From: Nisaea nitritireducens
GTDB lineage: Bacteria; Pseudomonadota; Alphaproteobacteria; Thalassobaculales; Thalassobaculaceae
Assembly (NCBI RefSeq): GCF_014904795.1
Contig: NZ_JACZFS010000009.1
Coordinates: forward strand, 62,001-126,000
DNA: 64,000 bases
Direction: 5' to 3'
Shown: positions 9,972 through 17,802 of the stretch, piece after piece
How positions within the stretch are numbered: position 1 is the stretch's first letter
How the letters are laid out: each line of letters begins with the position of its first letter
Translations under genes and position numbers: made by a program
The notes under the pieces: generated by a model
The model's input: only the letters and a program-made list of their open reading frames with translations
Told to the model about the DNA's origin: nothing
Database searches by the model: none

Positions 9972-12161
9972 CTAGGCTACCAGGTTCAGCGACCCGTCGT
10001 CGCCGATACCGTCGTGTTCCGAACCGGTGGTGTCCGTTGCCGGCTGCTCGTCGCTGCCATCAAGGTCACCGCCATCTTGCGAGAGGGGCCCGTTTCCGGA
10101 GCCTGCATGTTGTTGCCTCTCGTTGGTGCCGCCGCCTCTCATCTGAAAGTCGAGGCTATCGCCACCGGTCTTGAGTCCTGCGTCTTGCAAGGCCCGTTCC
10201 AATTGCTTCGCATCGCGTTGCAAAAGTTCCATGGTTTCCGGCTTGTCGGCGATTACGGTTCCCCGAATGGCGCCGTCAGAGCCGATTTCGAGGCGAACTT
10301 CTACTTTGCCGAGTTCTGACGGGTTGAGCTGGATCTTGATTTTGTCGAGCCCGCCCTGGGCAGCTTTGATCAGCTTCACCTTGACCTGTTCGGTCGCTGG
10401 AGTGGGCAAAGTCTGCCGGTCCTGGGTGGCCGCCATACGGTCGGCCGAAGCCGTTCTCAGTGAGTCGGCAAAACCACTACTGGTGCCTTGGGCCGGAAGA
10501 TCGGCTGCCCGTGATGTGCTCGACGTTGTGCCGGTCGGGTCGGCTTGCGCACGCTGAGTAGAGGATGATTGCTGTCGGACAGATGCCAGTTGTTCAGGTG
10601 TCGAGGCAGTAACCTGACCCTGCGCAACGGCTGTGACTGCCGCTGTGGCCGGGTTTGTCTGGCTGGTTTGGCTGATGATAGCCGGATTAGGCTGACCCTG
10701 GCCAGCCGCAGCCTTCGCACCATTACCAGTGTTCTCGTTTGAAGCCGTCACGGCATTGCTGCGTTTCACGTTGGATCCGCCGAGCGCGTTCGATTGCGCA
10801 GGACGGCTGTTCAGGGCCGTTGCAGCCGCAATCGTTTCACTGGGGGTAGGAAGAGCGGTCTGTTTGACCGATCCTTCTGCCAAGGATGTGCGATTGTTGG
10901 CGATTAGGACCGTATCCGCTACGGCGGCAGGTTTGGCCGGCGTCTGGGAGACGATCTCTATTTTTGGAATGGTCTCTCTGGCGGTCTTGGTTGCTGAGGA
11001 TATAGCCGCTTGCTTGCTGCCTTCGTCTGGACGGCCTATTTCAGCATCGGCTGGTACGCTTGCGGTCTGCGCCGTAGCCATAGTTGCCTGATTGGTTTGT
11101 ATCGGAGCAGAGACCTGAGACTGATTCACGGCTTTCTGTGACGCTGCCGTTGTCTGGCCGGGAGCGCCTTTATTGTCCTGGGATGCGTCCGACTGCGCCT
11201 GCGGAGGCCATGGGACGGGTAATTTAAAGGTCGTCGTATCATCGACAGATACAGCGCTCTGTGTCGTGGCTGCTGTGCTCTGGCCGGTTTGGGTCAGTTT
11301 CTCAAGTGCGGCGAGCTTCGGGTCCCGGGACGTGGTGGCCGCAGGTGTTGCGGTCGCCTTCTGAGAGGTGTTCTTCTCGGCTGTGGCCGCTGTGAGCTGT
11401 TCCTGTGCGTCGTCCGTGATCGCATTATCAGGCTTGTTCCCCACTGCGGCCGCAGTCGTGGAAGAAGCCTGAGCGACTTTTGGTTCCGGAACAGACGTTG
11501 CGATTACTTCCGGTGCGGAGCCCTCGGTTTGCGTGCTCGGTGCTGTAACGCCGGCTTCTGCCGAGAGAGGAGCGTCGGCCGCACCCGCTGCGTTCTCATC
11601 AGTCGCACCTTCTGCATATGGCGTTGATGTATCCGTCGGCTGGTCTTTAACGGGCTTTTTTACAGAGCCGGCATTATCTGCCGATGTGCTGTTCTTGGTC
11701 TCAGCCGTGTTGGTCTCAGCCGTGTTGGTCTCAGCCGTGTTGGTCTCAGCCGTGTTGGTCTCAGCCGTGTTGGTCTCAGCGGTGTTGGCCTCTGCCGTGT
11801 TGGTCTCAGTCGTGTTGGTCTCAGCAGCGCTCGTCTGCACTTTTGTATTGGTTTGTTTCGTGTCCGCCTTGTCTTGTGTCGCGTTTGCTGCTGTTGCGCC
11901 CGCTGCACCGGTTTGTTTTTCGGTGGCGTTATTTGTTTGGCGATGATCCCGCGTGTCTTCGATTTTGGGATCCCGCTCAGATCGATTGCTTGTCGCGTGG
12001 GAGGGCTTGGTTTCCCGCGGCTCAGTCGCTTCGTTATAGTCATCGAGCCTGAACTTCGGGCGATCAGGATTACGGGCAGCGATCGGATCAAAGCCTAATC
12101 CATTTCCAAGCTTACCTGTGTAACCGATCGTTGGATCGTTAGTCGTTGATACGGGAGACAT
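9972..12161 (-). CDS. fliK: Flagellar hook-length control protein FliK
   Basis: 729 residues from the ATG at 12161, which has GAGGG about 6 nt upstream and lies 24 bp after the predicted sigma-54 start site. A longer reading frame to 12254 would run through that promoter and is rejected. The protein is very rich in Ala, Thr, Gln and Ser and largely disordered; it ends in a FliK C-terminal domain (about 610-690: KIQLNPSELGKVEVRLEIGS). A tandem 5-residue repeat (TNTAE) lies at about 115-155. FliK acts as the secreted ruler that measures the hook and switches FlhB specificity. First gene of fliK-flgD-flgE. Confidence 0.88.
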   Translation of the reverse strand: MSPVSTTNDPTIGYTGKLGNGLGFDPIAARNPDRPKFRLDDYNEATEPRETKPSHATSNRSERDPKIEDTRDHRQTNNATEKQTGAAGATAANATQDKADTKQTNTKVQTSAAETNTTETNTAEANTAETNTAETNTAETNTAETNTAETNTAETKNSTSADNAGSVKKPVKDQPTDTSTPYAEGATDENAAGAADAPLSAEAGVTAPSTQTEGSAPEVIATSVPEPKVAQASSTTAAAVGNKPDNAITDDAQEQLTAATAEKNTSQKATATPAATTSRDPKLAALEKLTQTGQSTAATTQSAVSVDDTTTFKLPVPWPPQAQSDASQDNKGAPGQTTAASQKAVNQSQVSAPIQTNQATMATAQTASVPADAEIGRPDEGSKQAAISSATKTARETIPKIEIVSQTPAKPAAVADTVLIANNRTSLAEGSVKQTALPTPSETIAAATALNSRPAQSNALGGSNVKRSNAVTASNENTGNGAKAAAGQGQPNPAIISQTSQTNPATAAVTAVAQGQVTASTPEQLASVRQQSSSTQRAQADPTGTTSSTSRAADLPAQGTSSGFADSLRTASADRMAATQDRQTLPTPATEQVKVKLIKAAQGGLDKIKIQLNPSELGKVEVRLEIGSDGAIRGTVIADKPETMELLQRDAKQLERALQDAGLKTGGDSLDFQMRGGGTNERQQHAGSGNGPLSQDGGDLDGSDEQPATDTTGSEHDGIGDDGSLNLVA
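11701..11820. repeat. 15-bp tandem repeat inside fliK
   Basis: Eight consecutive 15-bp units (plus-strand unit TCAGCCGTGTTGGTC). The first five (11701-11775) are identical and the last three carry one or two changes; a further degenerate copy follows. The unit keeps frame and encodes the repeating residues TNTAE in FliK. Identity at DNA level indicates recent slippage expansion rather than old protein repeats. Confidence 0.95.
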
Positions 12162-12195
12162 GTTTCGCCCTCGCGTGTTGTTCCGCAGAGGTAGA

Positions 12196-12211
12196 AGCAA
12201 AGAGCGGGCCA
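12196..12211 (-). promoter_or_regulatory. Sigma-54 promoter of fliK-flgD-flgE
   Basis: On the minus strand TGGCCC-GCTCT-TTGCT matches the sigma-54 consensus TGGCAC-N5-TTGCW in 10 of 11 positions, with the invariant GG and GC at correct spacing. Predicted start near 12185, 24 bp before the fliK ATG at 12161. Confidence 0.85.
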
Positions 12212-12478
12212 GAGATTTCCGGCAGAAATTGCCGGGTATGGCTTCTTTGACCATGAAAGGCGGGCGCGTGATTTCCTCGAGAGGGAAGGATTTTCCGGGT
12301 ATGGAGGAGGCTCATGCACCGGTTTTTGCATATGGGGGAACAAGCGACATGAAGGAGAAATGGTGCGGGGTTCGATGTCTTTTTCAAGATGAGATTTTTG
12401 GACGTGCGGCTGAATTTTCTATTTAATCTTCTGATATCAAACAAAAAAAACAATTTAATTACAATTTTAAATTCTTTA

Positions 12479-12507
12479 TTGACAACATTTAGGCAAATGT
12501 AGATTAT
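12479..12507 (+). promoter_or_regulatory. Sigma-70-like promoter of flagellin 1
   Basis: TTGACA at 12479-12484, a 17-bp spacer and GATTAT at 12502-12507, preceded by an A/T-only-like block (12440-12478) that could act as an UP element. The predicted start near 12513-12515 places the first leader hairpin at the very 5' end of the message. No sigma-54 element was found here, unlike flagellin 3. Confidence 0.5.
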
Positions 12508-12515
12508 AGGTTCGT

Positions 12516-12570
12516 GGGCAATGCCCGCTGTCAGCAAAAAGCTGACTTAACCTGAGCCCTTAGAAAGAGG
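12516..12570 (+). promoter_or_regulatory. Twin-hairpin leader of flagellin 1
   Basis: Two consecutive stems: GGGC-AAT-GCCC (12516-12526) and GTCAGC-AAAAA-GCTGAC (12530-12546), then the box CTTAGAAAGAGGA (12559-12571) that includes the ribosome site, ten bases before the ATG. The box is identical in front of flagellin 2, while the stems differ in sequence. Likely a post-transcriptional control leader; FlbT, which in Caulobacter acts on a flagellin mRNA leader, is encoded 2 kb downstream. Confidence 0.6.
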
Positions 12571-12580
12571 ACTTGAAAAA

Positions 12581-13408
12581 ATGGCTATCCAAAACTCTGT
12601 TTTGACCAATCCGTCTTCCTTTGTTGCCCTTCGCACCCTGAATGGCATCAACCGCAGCCTCGACACCACGCAGAACCGTGTCTCCACGGGCCTCAAGGTT
12701 GCGGGTGCTCTGGACGACGCGTCCAACTTTGCCATCTCGCAGGGTATCCGGGCCGAACTTAAGGCCATTGATGCGGTTACCCAAGGCCTGAACAATGCCA
12801 AAGGTATCGGTAACGTTGCAATTGCCGGTGTCACCGGTATTTCCAACTTGCTTGCTGACATTCGCGGCAAACTGACCGAGCTTGCCAACGAAGGTATCAC
12901 AACCACGCAGCGGAATATTCTTCAGGCTGACTTTAACGAGTTGGTTTCTCAGGCTGCCAACTTCATCTCTAATTCCGCCTTCAATGGTGTGAACCTGATC
13001 GAGTCCGGTGCGGCCTCAGTCAACACACTCTCCAACCTGGCCGGCGGCTTGCTCACTCTGACGTCACAGAGTTCGGTCAATACCCAGGTCGGCAGCCTCG
13101 CTATCGTGACCTTGACCTCAGCGACAAACGCTCAGAGCGTCATTGCGAACAACTTTTCCAATTTGGAGTCCGTCGTGAATACCGCGCTCGGTTCTCTCGG
13201 TGCGGAAGTTCGTGCCCTCAACCTGCAGACCGCTTTCCTTGAGGAAATCCGGGATGCAACCGATGAAGGCCTGGGCAACATCGTTGATGCCGATCTGGCA
13301 CGTGAATCTGCCCGTCTCACGTCTCTGCAGGTGCAGCAACAGCTGTCCACGCAGACACTGGGCATTGCTAACCAGCGTCCGCAGACCCTTCTGGGCCTGT
13401 TTGGTTAA
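12581..13408 (+). CDS. Flagellin 1
   Basis: 275-residue short flagellin made only of the conserved D0/D1 helices. N-terminal part with LRTLNGINRSLDTTQNRVSTGLKV and FAISQGIRAELKAID, C-terminal part with LVDADLARESARL-type sequence (here NIVDADLARESARLTSLQVQQQL) ending LLGLFG. The short Thr/Ser-rich linker (LTLTSQSSVNTQ, about 160-172) is the only candidate outer domain and a plausible O-glycosylation site. Secreted through the flagellar export apparatus to form the filament. Flagellin 2 lies 347 bp downstream and shares a near-identical DNA tract at 13056-13212. Own promoter and terminator. Confidence 0.95.
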   Translation: MAIQNSVLTNPSSFVALRTLNGINRSLDTTQNRVSTGLKVAGALDDASNFAISQGIRAELKAIDAVTQGLNNAKGIGNVAIAGVTGISNLLADIRGKLTELANEGITTTQRNILQADFNELVSQAANFISNSAFNGVNLIESGAASVNTLSNLAGGLLTLTSQSSVNTQVGSLAIVTLTSATNAQSVIANNFSNLESVVNTALGSLGAEVRALNLQTAFLEEIRDATDEGLGNIVDADLARESARLTSLQVQQQLSTQTLGIANQRPQTLLGLFG

Positions 13409-13435
13409 GCCAAGTTCAAAATACTTTTTTACGAA

Positions 13436-13459
13436 AGGGCGGCTTTGGCCGCCCTTTTT
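13436..13459 (+). terminator. Terminator of flagellin 1
   Basis: Perfect 8-bp stem AGGGCGGC / GCCGCCCT around a TTTG loop followed by a run of T, about 28 bp past the stop codon. Confidence 0.9.
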
Positions 13460-13667
13460 GTATGCGGAATCCTTATCGCGAATTCCACTATTCCCTCGAT
13501 AGGTTGGTGCGATAATTCGCACAGACCGACATAGCTCCGACACCGGTGCAAATTTTTAAGTATTTCAATGCCCTAAAATGACGCAACCAGAGGTTCTCTC
13601 TGTGTGCGCCGAATCCCCCACTGAGATTAATCTTTTAGCAACTCTTTTGTGTGTTAATGTGTCCTAT

Positions 13668-13751
13668 CCGCTCAAAGAAGCGGGTTTTGCTCTGGGGGCT
13701 TGCCCCCTAATTACTGCGGAACAAATTCCGCTGTCCTTAGAAAGAGGAGGC
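13668..13751 (+). promoter_or_regulatory. Three-hairpin leader of flagellin 2
   Basis: Three stems in a row: CCGCT-N6-AGCGG (13668-13683), GGGGGC-TT-GCCCCC (13694-13707) and GCGGAA-CAAA-TTCCGC (13716-13731), then CTTAGAAAGAGGA (13736-13748) with the ribosome site and the ATG at 13756. The last two stems and the box correspond in order and spacing to the leader of flagellin 1, although the stem sequences are unrelated. Confidence 0.6.
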
Positions 13752-13755
13752 CAAA

Positions 13756-14583
13756 ATGGCTGTTCAGAATTCTATCTTGACGAATCCGTCCGCATTCACG
13801 GCGCTTCGTACCTTGAATTCCATCAACCGTAATCTTGATACGACTCAGAACCGTGTTTCCACGGGCCTGAAGGTTGCGGGTGCTCTCGATAACGCCTCTA
13901 CGTTTGCTATCGCGCAGGGTATCCGGGCCGAGTTGAGCGGTATTGATGCGGTTACTCAGGGCCTGAATAGTGCCAAGGGTATCGGCAACGTTGCGATCGC
14001 CGGTGTGACCGGTATTTCCAATCTCTTGACCGACATCCGCGGCAAGCTGACGGAGTTGGCTAACGAAGGTATCACTACTGCGCAACGGAATATTCTCCAG
14101 TCCGACTTTAACGAGTTGGTTTCGCAGGCTGGTAACTTCATCGCCAACGCATCCTTCAATGGTGTGAACCTGATCGAATCCGGTGCTACGAACATCAATA
14201 CGCTCTCGAATTTGGCTGGCGGTACACTGTCTCTGACGTCACAGAGTTCGGTCAATACTCAGGTCGGCAGCCTCGCTATCGTGACCTTGACCTCGGCGAC
14301 AAACGCTCAGAGCGTCATTGCGAACAACTTTTCCAATTTGGAGTCCGTCGTGAATACCGCGCTCGGTTCTCTCGGTGCGGAAGTTCGCGCCCTCAATCTG
14401 CAGACGCAGTTCCTTGAGGAAATTCGTGACGCAACCGATGAAGGTCTTGGTAACCTGGTCGATGCTGATCTGGCACGCGAATCGGCCCGGCTCACCTCTT
14501 TGCAGGTGCAGCAGCAGCTGTCCACGCAGACTCTCGGGATTGCAAACCAGCGCCCGCAGTCTCTGCTTGGCCTGTTCCGTTAA
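13756..14583 (+). CDS. Flagellin 2
   Basis: 275 residues, collinear with flagellin 1 without gaps and with the same D0/D1-only layout. It differs at scattered positions (for example residues in the linker TNINTLSNLAGGTLSL and the final LLGLFR). The codons of the two genes differ at many third positions except in one 157-bp tract (14231-14387), where they are almost identical, pointing to gene conversion. Likely a filament component with its own expression control, given the separate leader and terminator. Confidence 0.95.
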   Translation: MAVQNSILTNPSAFTALRTLNSINRNLDTTQNRVSTGLKVAGALDNASTFAIAQGIRAELSGIDAVTQGLNSAKGIGNVAIAGVTGISNLLTDIRGKLTELANEGITTAQRNILQSDFNELVSQAGNFIANASFNGVNLIESGATNINTLSNLAGGTLSLTSQSSVNTQVGSLAIVTLTSATNAQSVIANNFSNLESVVNTALGSLGAEVRALNLQTQFLEEIRDATDEGLGNLVDADLARESARLTSLQVQQQLSTQTLGIANQRPQSLLGLFR

Positions 14584-14606
14584 TCGCGGACCAAACCTAC
14601 TTGGAA

Positions 14607-14637
14607 ATCGGGGGAAGAAATTCCCCCGATTTTTTTT
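14607..14637 (+). terminator. Terminator of flagellin 2
   Basis: Ten-base-pair stem ATCGGGGGAA / TTCCCCCGAT with a GAAA loop followed by T8, 24 bp past the stop codon. Confidence 0.93.
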
Positions 14638-14651
14638 GTCCGGAATTCGCC

Positions 14652-14680
14652 GATATCTTCAGTATTTTTCCCGAGATATC
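14652..14680. promoter_or_regulatory. Inverted repeat upstream of flbT
   Basis: GATATCT (14652-14658) and AGATATC (14674-14680) form a perfect 7-bp inverted repeat with 15 bp between the arms, in the 150-bp gap between the flagellin 2 terminator and flbT. Arm size and spacing fit an operator for a dimeric regulator; no regulator can be named. Confidence 0.3.
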
Positions 14681-14787
14681 TCTCAGGCCTTGTTCAATCT
14701 CGCGTGCGATGTGACGAAGCGCATTTTCCGAATTGCTGATTTAGTGTTATGGATATGCAATCAAGTCGGTTGCGCAGGTTCCATAGA

Positions 14788-15204
14788 ATGCCATTAAAAA
14801 TCAATGTGAAGCCGGGTGAAAAGTTCGTCGTTAACGGCGCAGTCATGGTGGCCGGGAAAAAAGGCGCGTCTTTAGTCCTTCAGAACGAAGCAACGATCCT
14901 TTTGGGCAAAGACATTATGCAGGAAGAGGATGCAACCTCGCCGGCAAAACGTATCTACTTTACCATTTTATTAATGTATCTGGATCACGATGATCCCGAT
15001 CAATATCGTGGCATGTTCCTTGAGTTGGTTGAGAGCTTTCTTGAAGCGACAACATTTAAAGAAGTGCGGATGACGCTTTTGAATCTGGTTCAGGACGTGA
15101 ACGAAAAGCGCTTCTATAGAGCTTTGAAAACCTGTAAGGCCCTTATTAATTATGAGGCTGAGATTTTCAAAATTGGCGCGCCAGAAGTGGCTGGGAGTAA
15201 TTGA
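14788..15204 (+). CDS. flbT: Flagellin synthesis regulator FlbT
   Basis: 138 residues starting MPLKINVKPGEKFVVNGAVM; an in-frame ATG 39 nt upstream exists, but the conserved FlbT N-terminus begins here. The sequence follows the family throughout, including KIYFT-type ILLMYLDHDDPDQYRGMF and the ALKTCKALINYE end. In Caulobacter FlbT represses flagellin translation by acting on the mRNA leader when the hook is unfinished. The structured flagellin leaders in this window are the natural candidate targets. Its TGA overlaps the ATG of flaF (TGATG), so the two are coupled. Confidence 0.93.
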   Translation: MPLKINVKPGEKFVVNGAVMVAGKKGASLVLQNEATILLGKDIMQEEDATSPAKRIYFTILLMYLDHDDPDQYRGMFLELVESFLEATTFKEVRMTLLNLVQDVNEKRFYRALKTCKALINYEAEIFKIGAPEVAGSN

Positions 15205-15641
15205 TGTCCGGCATTGACGCCTATAAAAAAACCATCACTCAGACTGCAACGTCACGCGATACAGAGTACCGCTTGTTGGCGCAGGTTACGTCTGAGTTGA
15301 TCAAAGCCGTTGAGAACAAAAAAGGCGCGATGAATGATCCGACAAAGATGGCTCAAGTTGCGTCGGCACTGAACTGGAACAAGCAGGTCTGGGATATCTT
15401 CGTCGAAGATTGCGGAACTGCTGGCAATCAGCTGCCTCGCGACCTGCGCGCAGCAATTGTCAGTCTCGGTATCTGGGTAACAAAGGAAACTGCTATTGCG
15501 CTGGAAGGCGAGGGGGATATTGATTCCCTGGTTGCCGTGAATAGAGACATTATGAAGGGGCTTAAGCCCTCTCAATCGACGGAAAATCCAGCGGCGCCCA
15601 AGCCGTCCGGTGCTGTGGGGTCTATTCTGGACCAAGCCTGA
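15204..15641 (+). CDS. flaF: Flagellin regulator/chaperone FlaF, paralogue 1
   Basis: 145 residues with the FlaF pattern: YKKTITQTATSRDTEYRLL, LNWNKQVWDIFVEDCG and LPRDLRAAIVSLGIWVTKET. FlaF is required for flagellin production and secretion in Caulobacter and counterbalances FlbT. The C-terminal 25 residues (QSTENPAAPKPSGAVGSILD) are a Pro/Ala tail missing from paralogue 2 at 18.7 kb. Translationally coupled to flbT and followed after 58 bp by TPR-glycosyltransferase B. Confidence 0.92.
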   Translation: MSGIDAYKKTITQTATSRDTEYRLLAQVTSELIKAVENKKGAMNDPTKMAQVASALNWNKQVWDIFVEDCGTAGNQLPRDLRAAIVSLGIWVTKETAIALEGEGDIDSLVAVNRDIMKGLKPSQSTENPAAPKPSGAVGSILDQA

Positions 15642-15699
15642 ACGGGAAGGGGCTATTTATCAGCGTTTCAGTTGATATGCGACCGGCTTGGAACGCTGA

Positions 15700-17649
15700 A
15701 TGACCCCTGAGCAACGCGCGGACTATCTTTCAAAGCTTCTTGAAACGTCTATTGATGCGCATCAAGCTGGCGATTTTTCTGTAGCAGAGGCGGGGTACCG
15801 CGAAGTACTCGGACAATTCCCTCGCCATGCAATTACACTTGATCTCTTCGGAACCTTGCTGTTTCAAACCGGGAGAGTTGAAGAGGCGCTTGAGCCGCTT
15901 GAAAAAGCGGTCGAACTTAGTCCTTCACGCGGTCCGGCATGGAACCATTTGGGCTCAGTCCGTGCCTCTCTGTCCGATCGGCAAGGGGCTTTGCAGGCAT
16001 TCCAGTCAGCTGTAGAGACCGGTCCGGACAATATCGACGCATGGCTTAATCTCTCCCGCGTTGCAGAGGAGAGTGGAGATTTTTCTCTGTCAAAAAATGC
16101 GGCCTGGAACGCGGCTGACCTCTTTCCTGAAAATAGTCAGGCTCAAGCGCGATTGGGCGCAATACTTGTGCGCTCCGGTGCAAGAGATGAAGCGCTGCAT
16201 CCACTTTCCCACGCGATACGCTTGTCGCCACTTGGTGTTGAACCTTATCTGCATTCAGCAATTGCGTTCTCGTCAACCGGCGATGAGCAGGCAGCAGAGC
16301 TGGCCATTCGAAAATGCCTTCTGATTGCTCCGGACAAGGTCGCTCCGTATCCTCACCTCGTCGGATTGCAGAAAAGCAAAGCGCTTGGCCGCGGCCCGGT
16401 CAACGGGAGTGTGTGGGCGCGTCGTGCGACCCGGGTTGCTCCGGCTGATCCTCGATTGTGGGCGCATTTGGGCTCCGAGTTACTGCGTTATTTGGAAGTT
16501 GATGCCTCAATCAGTGAGAGCCAGCGTGCGCTTGTTCTCGACCCAAGTAACAGTACGGCAACATTCGATCTACCCAACGCACTGTTTCGCGCAGGCAGGC
16601 ATCAAGCAGCACGCGCCGCTGCGTACCGAGGGCTTGTTGTATCGCCAAGTGAAGATGCATTTCACATCATGGTGGCGGAAGTTGAATTCGCGCTGGGGAA
16701 CCTGGATGTCGGCTGGAAGCATTTTGAGGTCAGGCGAACAGCTCGATTTGGTTCGGAGCGAATTGGCTTACCACCATTCTGGGAGGGGGACGGCAATCCA
16801 GGACGCCTGCTTGTCGCTGCCGAGCAGGGAGTTGGTGACGAGTACATGTACCTTTCCATGTTACCTCAGCTGACGGAGCGATGTTCGGAGGTAACTGTTG
16901 AGTGCGATAAGAGGAATTTGCCTTTATTCAGACGGAGTTTCCGGGGCATTGATTTCGTTGAGCGGCAAGTTTTCGGTCGTGAAAATGCTGATCCGTATTT
17001 CGACTACAGAGCACTGACTGCTGAACGAACTTTCGATTGCGCAATCCTCGCCGGTTCTCTTCCCGGTATCTTTCTAAAAGACGGATCAAAACCTGGACCG
17101 GCTCGAATCTTTGATGTTGATCCAGAGGAACGGCAGTACTGGAGAAACCGGTTTTTGCAATTGGGAAAAGGACCATGGGTTGGGCTTTGTTGGCGTAGTG
17201 GAATCAGCGGAGGCTTCCGCAATCAGCTCTATTGCCGTCCAGAGGCCATGGTAAAGGCGCTCGGCGCACGAACGGCAAATTATGTCAGTCTAATTTACAA
17301 TCTGCAGCCCGGAGAATTGGATGCTGCTCGGGAAATCTCTGACTGTTTCATCTATGACCCTGAAGACATAGATCAGAAAAACGAGCTAGATCGTGTGGCA
17401 GCGATGTTATCCGCTTTGGATGCCGTAGTTTCCGTTGATACCGCCGTTTCTCCATTGGCGGCCTCAATAGGAACGCCGACCATCCGGCTGGGCTGGAGTC
17501 ATCTCCGCCTAAGCGATGGCTATGATGCTGTGCTTGGATCCTGCCATCCAATGACAGGTAATCTTGAGCGCTTTGAGGTCGACGTGTCTTTGCCCAGAGC
17601 GGGAAAGGCATTACCGAAAATCCTCAAGGCTTCCGCTCACGGTAAATAG
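15700..17649 (+). CDS. FlmG-like TPR-glycosyltransferase, paralogue B
   Basis: 649 residues. TPR units fill about 15-330 (FPRHAITLDLFGTLLFQTGR, LSPSRGPAWNHLGSVRASLS and others). The C-terminal GT-B-like domain (about 345-640) shows VAAEQGVGDEYMYLSM, WVGLCWRSG and VVSVDTAVSPLAASIGTP, aligning with the same three blocks in paralogues A and C. It lies 58 bp downstream of flaF 1 and 257 bp upstream of flagellin 3, probably in the flbT-flaF transcript. The expected role is glycosylation of flagellin Ser/Thr before export, by analogy with Caulobacter FlmG. The TPR array is the longest of the three, so it may recognise a different flagellin. Confidence 0.7.
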   Translation: MTPEQRADYLSKLLETSIDAHQAGDFSVAEAGYREVLGQFPRHAITLDLFGTLLFQTGRVEEALEPLEKAVELSPSRGPAWNHLGSVRASLSDRQGALQAFQSAVETGPDNIDAWLNLSRVAEESGDFSLSKNAAWNAADLFPENSQAQARLGAILVRSGARDEALHPLSHAIRLSPLGVEPYLHSAIAFSSTGDEQAAELAIRKCLLIAPDKVAPYPHLVGLQKSKALGRGPVNGSVWARRATRVAPADPRLWAHLGSELLRYLEVDASISESQRALVLDPSNSTATFDLPNALFRAGRHQAARAAAYRGLVVSPSEDAFHIMVAEVEFALGNLDVGWKHFEVRRTARFGSERIGLPPFWEGDGNPGRLLVAAEQGVGDEYMYLSMLPQLTERCSEVTVECDKRNLPLFRRSFRGIDFVERQVFGRENADPYFDYRALTAERTFDCAILAGSLPGIFLKDGSKPGPARIFDVDPEERQYWRNRFLQLGKGPWVGLCWRSGISGGFRNQLYCRPEAMVKALGARTANYVSLIYNLQPGELDAAREISDCFIYDPEDIDQKNELDRVAAMLSALDAVVSVDTAVSPLAASIGTPTIRLGWSHLRLSDGYDAVLGSCHPMTGNLERFEVDVSLPRAGKALPKILKASAHGK

Positions 17650-17772
17650 TGTCTGTGTGCAGCTGCAAAAAATGCCGATTTCGGCAGGCCGCTGAGCTGC
17701 AAGAACAAGCTCATTTTGAATTTTTTGACATAAATATATTTAAAATCAATTAGTTACTCTTCCTCTTCGAGT

Positions 17773-17788
17773 TGGCCCGACAATTGCG
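17773..17788 (+). promoter_or_regulatory. Sigma-54 promoter of flagellin 3
   Basis: TGGCCC-GACAA-TTGCG has the invariant GG and GC at sigma-54 spacing and shares TGGCCC with the fliK and flgK promoters. Predicted start near 17799, so the first leader hairpin begins a few bases into the message. Confidence 0.82.
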
Positions 17789-17802
17789 ATGTATGGGCCA
17801 AG

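Larger units (their letters stand above)
12162..12580. other. Divergent regulatory region fliK / flagellin 1
   Basis: 419 bp without a supported gene. From left to right: the sigma-54 promoter of fliK, a stretch of about 220 bp where I see nothing distinct, a very AT-rich block (12420-12480), a sigma-70-like promoter, and the hairpin leader of flagellin 1. Confidence 0.6.
13409..13755. other. Intergenic region between flagellins 1 and 2
   Basis: 347 bp without a gene. It contains the terminator of flagellin 1, a 16-bp perfect inverted repeat GTGCGA-TAAT-TCGCAC at 13507-13522, about 140 bp of otherwise featureless sequence, and the three-hairpin leader of flagellin 2. I could not assign a convincing promoter for flagellin 2. 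Confidence 0.6.

Noticed and set aside
11701-11820. Tandem repeat as a possible CRISPR array
   Set aside because: Repeats are 15 bp, directly adjoining without spacers, and keep the fliK reading frame.
11533-11946. Plus-strand frame with a repeated VLVSA sequence resembling a membrane or repeat protein
   Set aside because: It is the antisense reading of the 15-bp repeat inside fliK.
12162-12254. Upstream extension of fliK to a start at 12254
   Set aside because: The extension spans the sigma-54 promoter at 12196-12211; the ATG at 12161 has its own ribosome site.
13578-13832. 84-codon frame overlapping the flagellin 2 leader and start
   Set aside because: Conflicts with flagellin 2 and its hairpin leader; no protein features.
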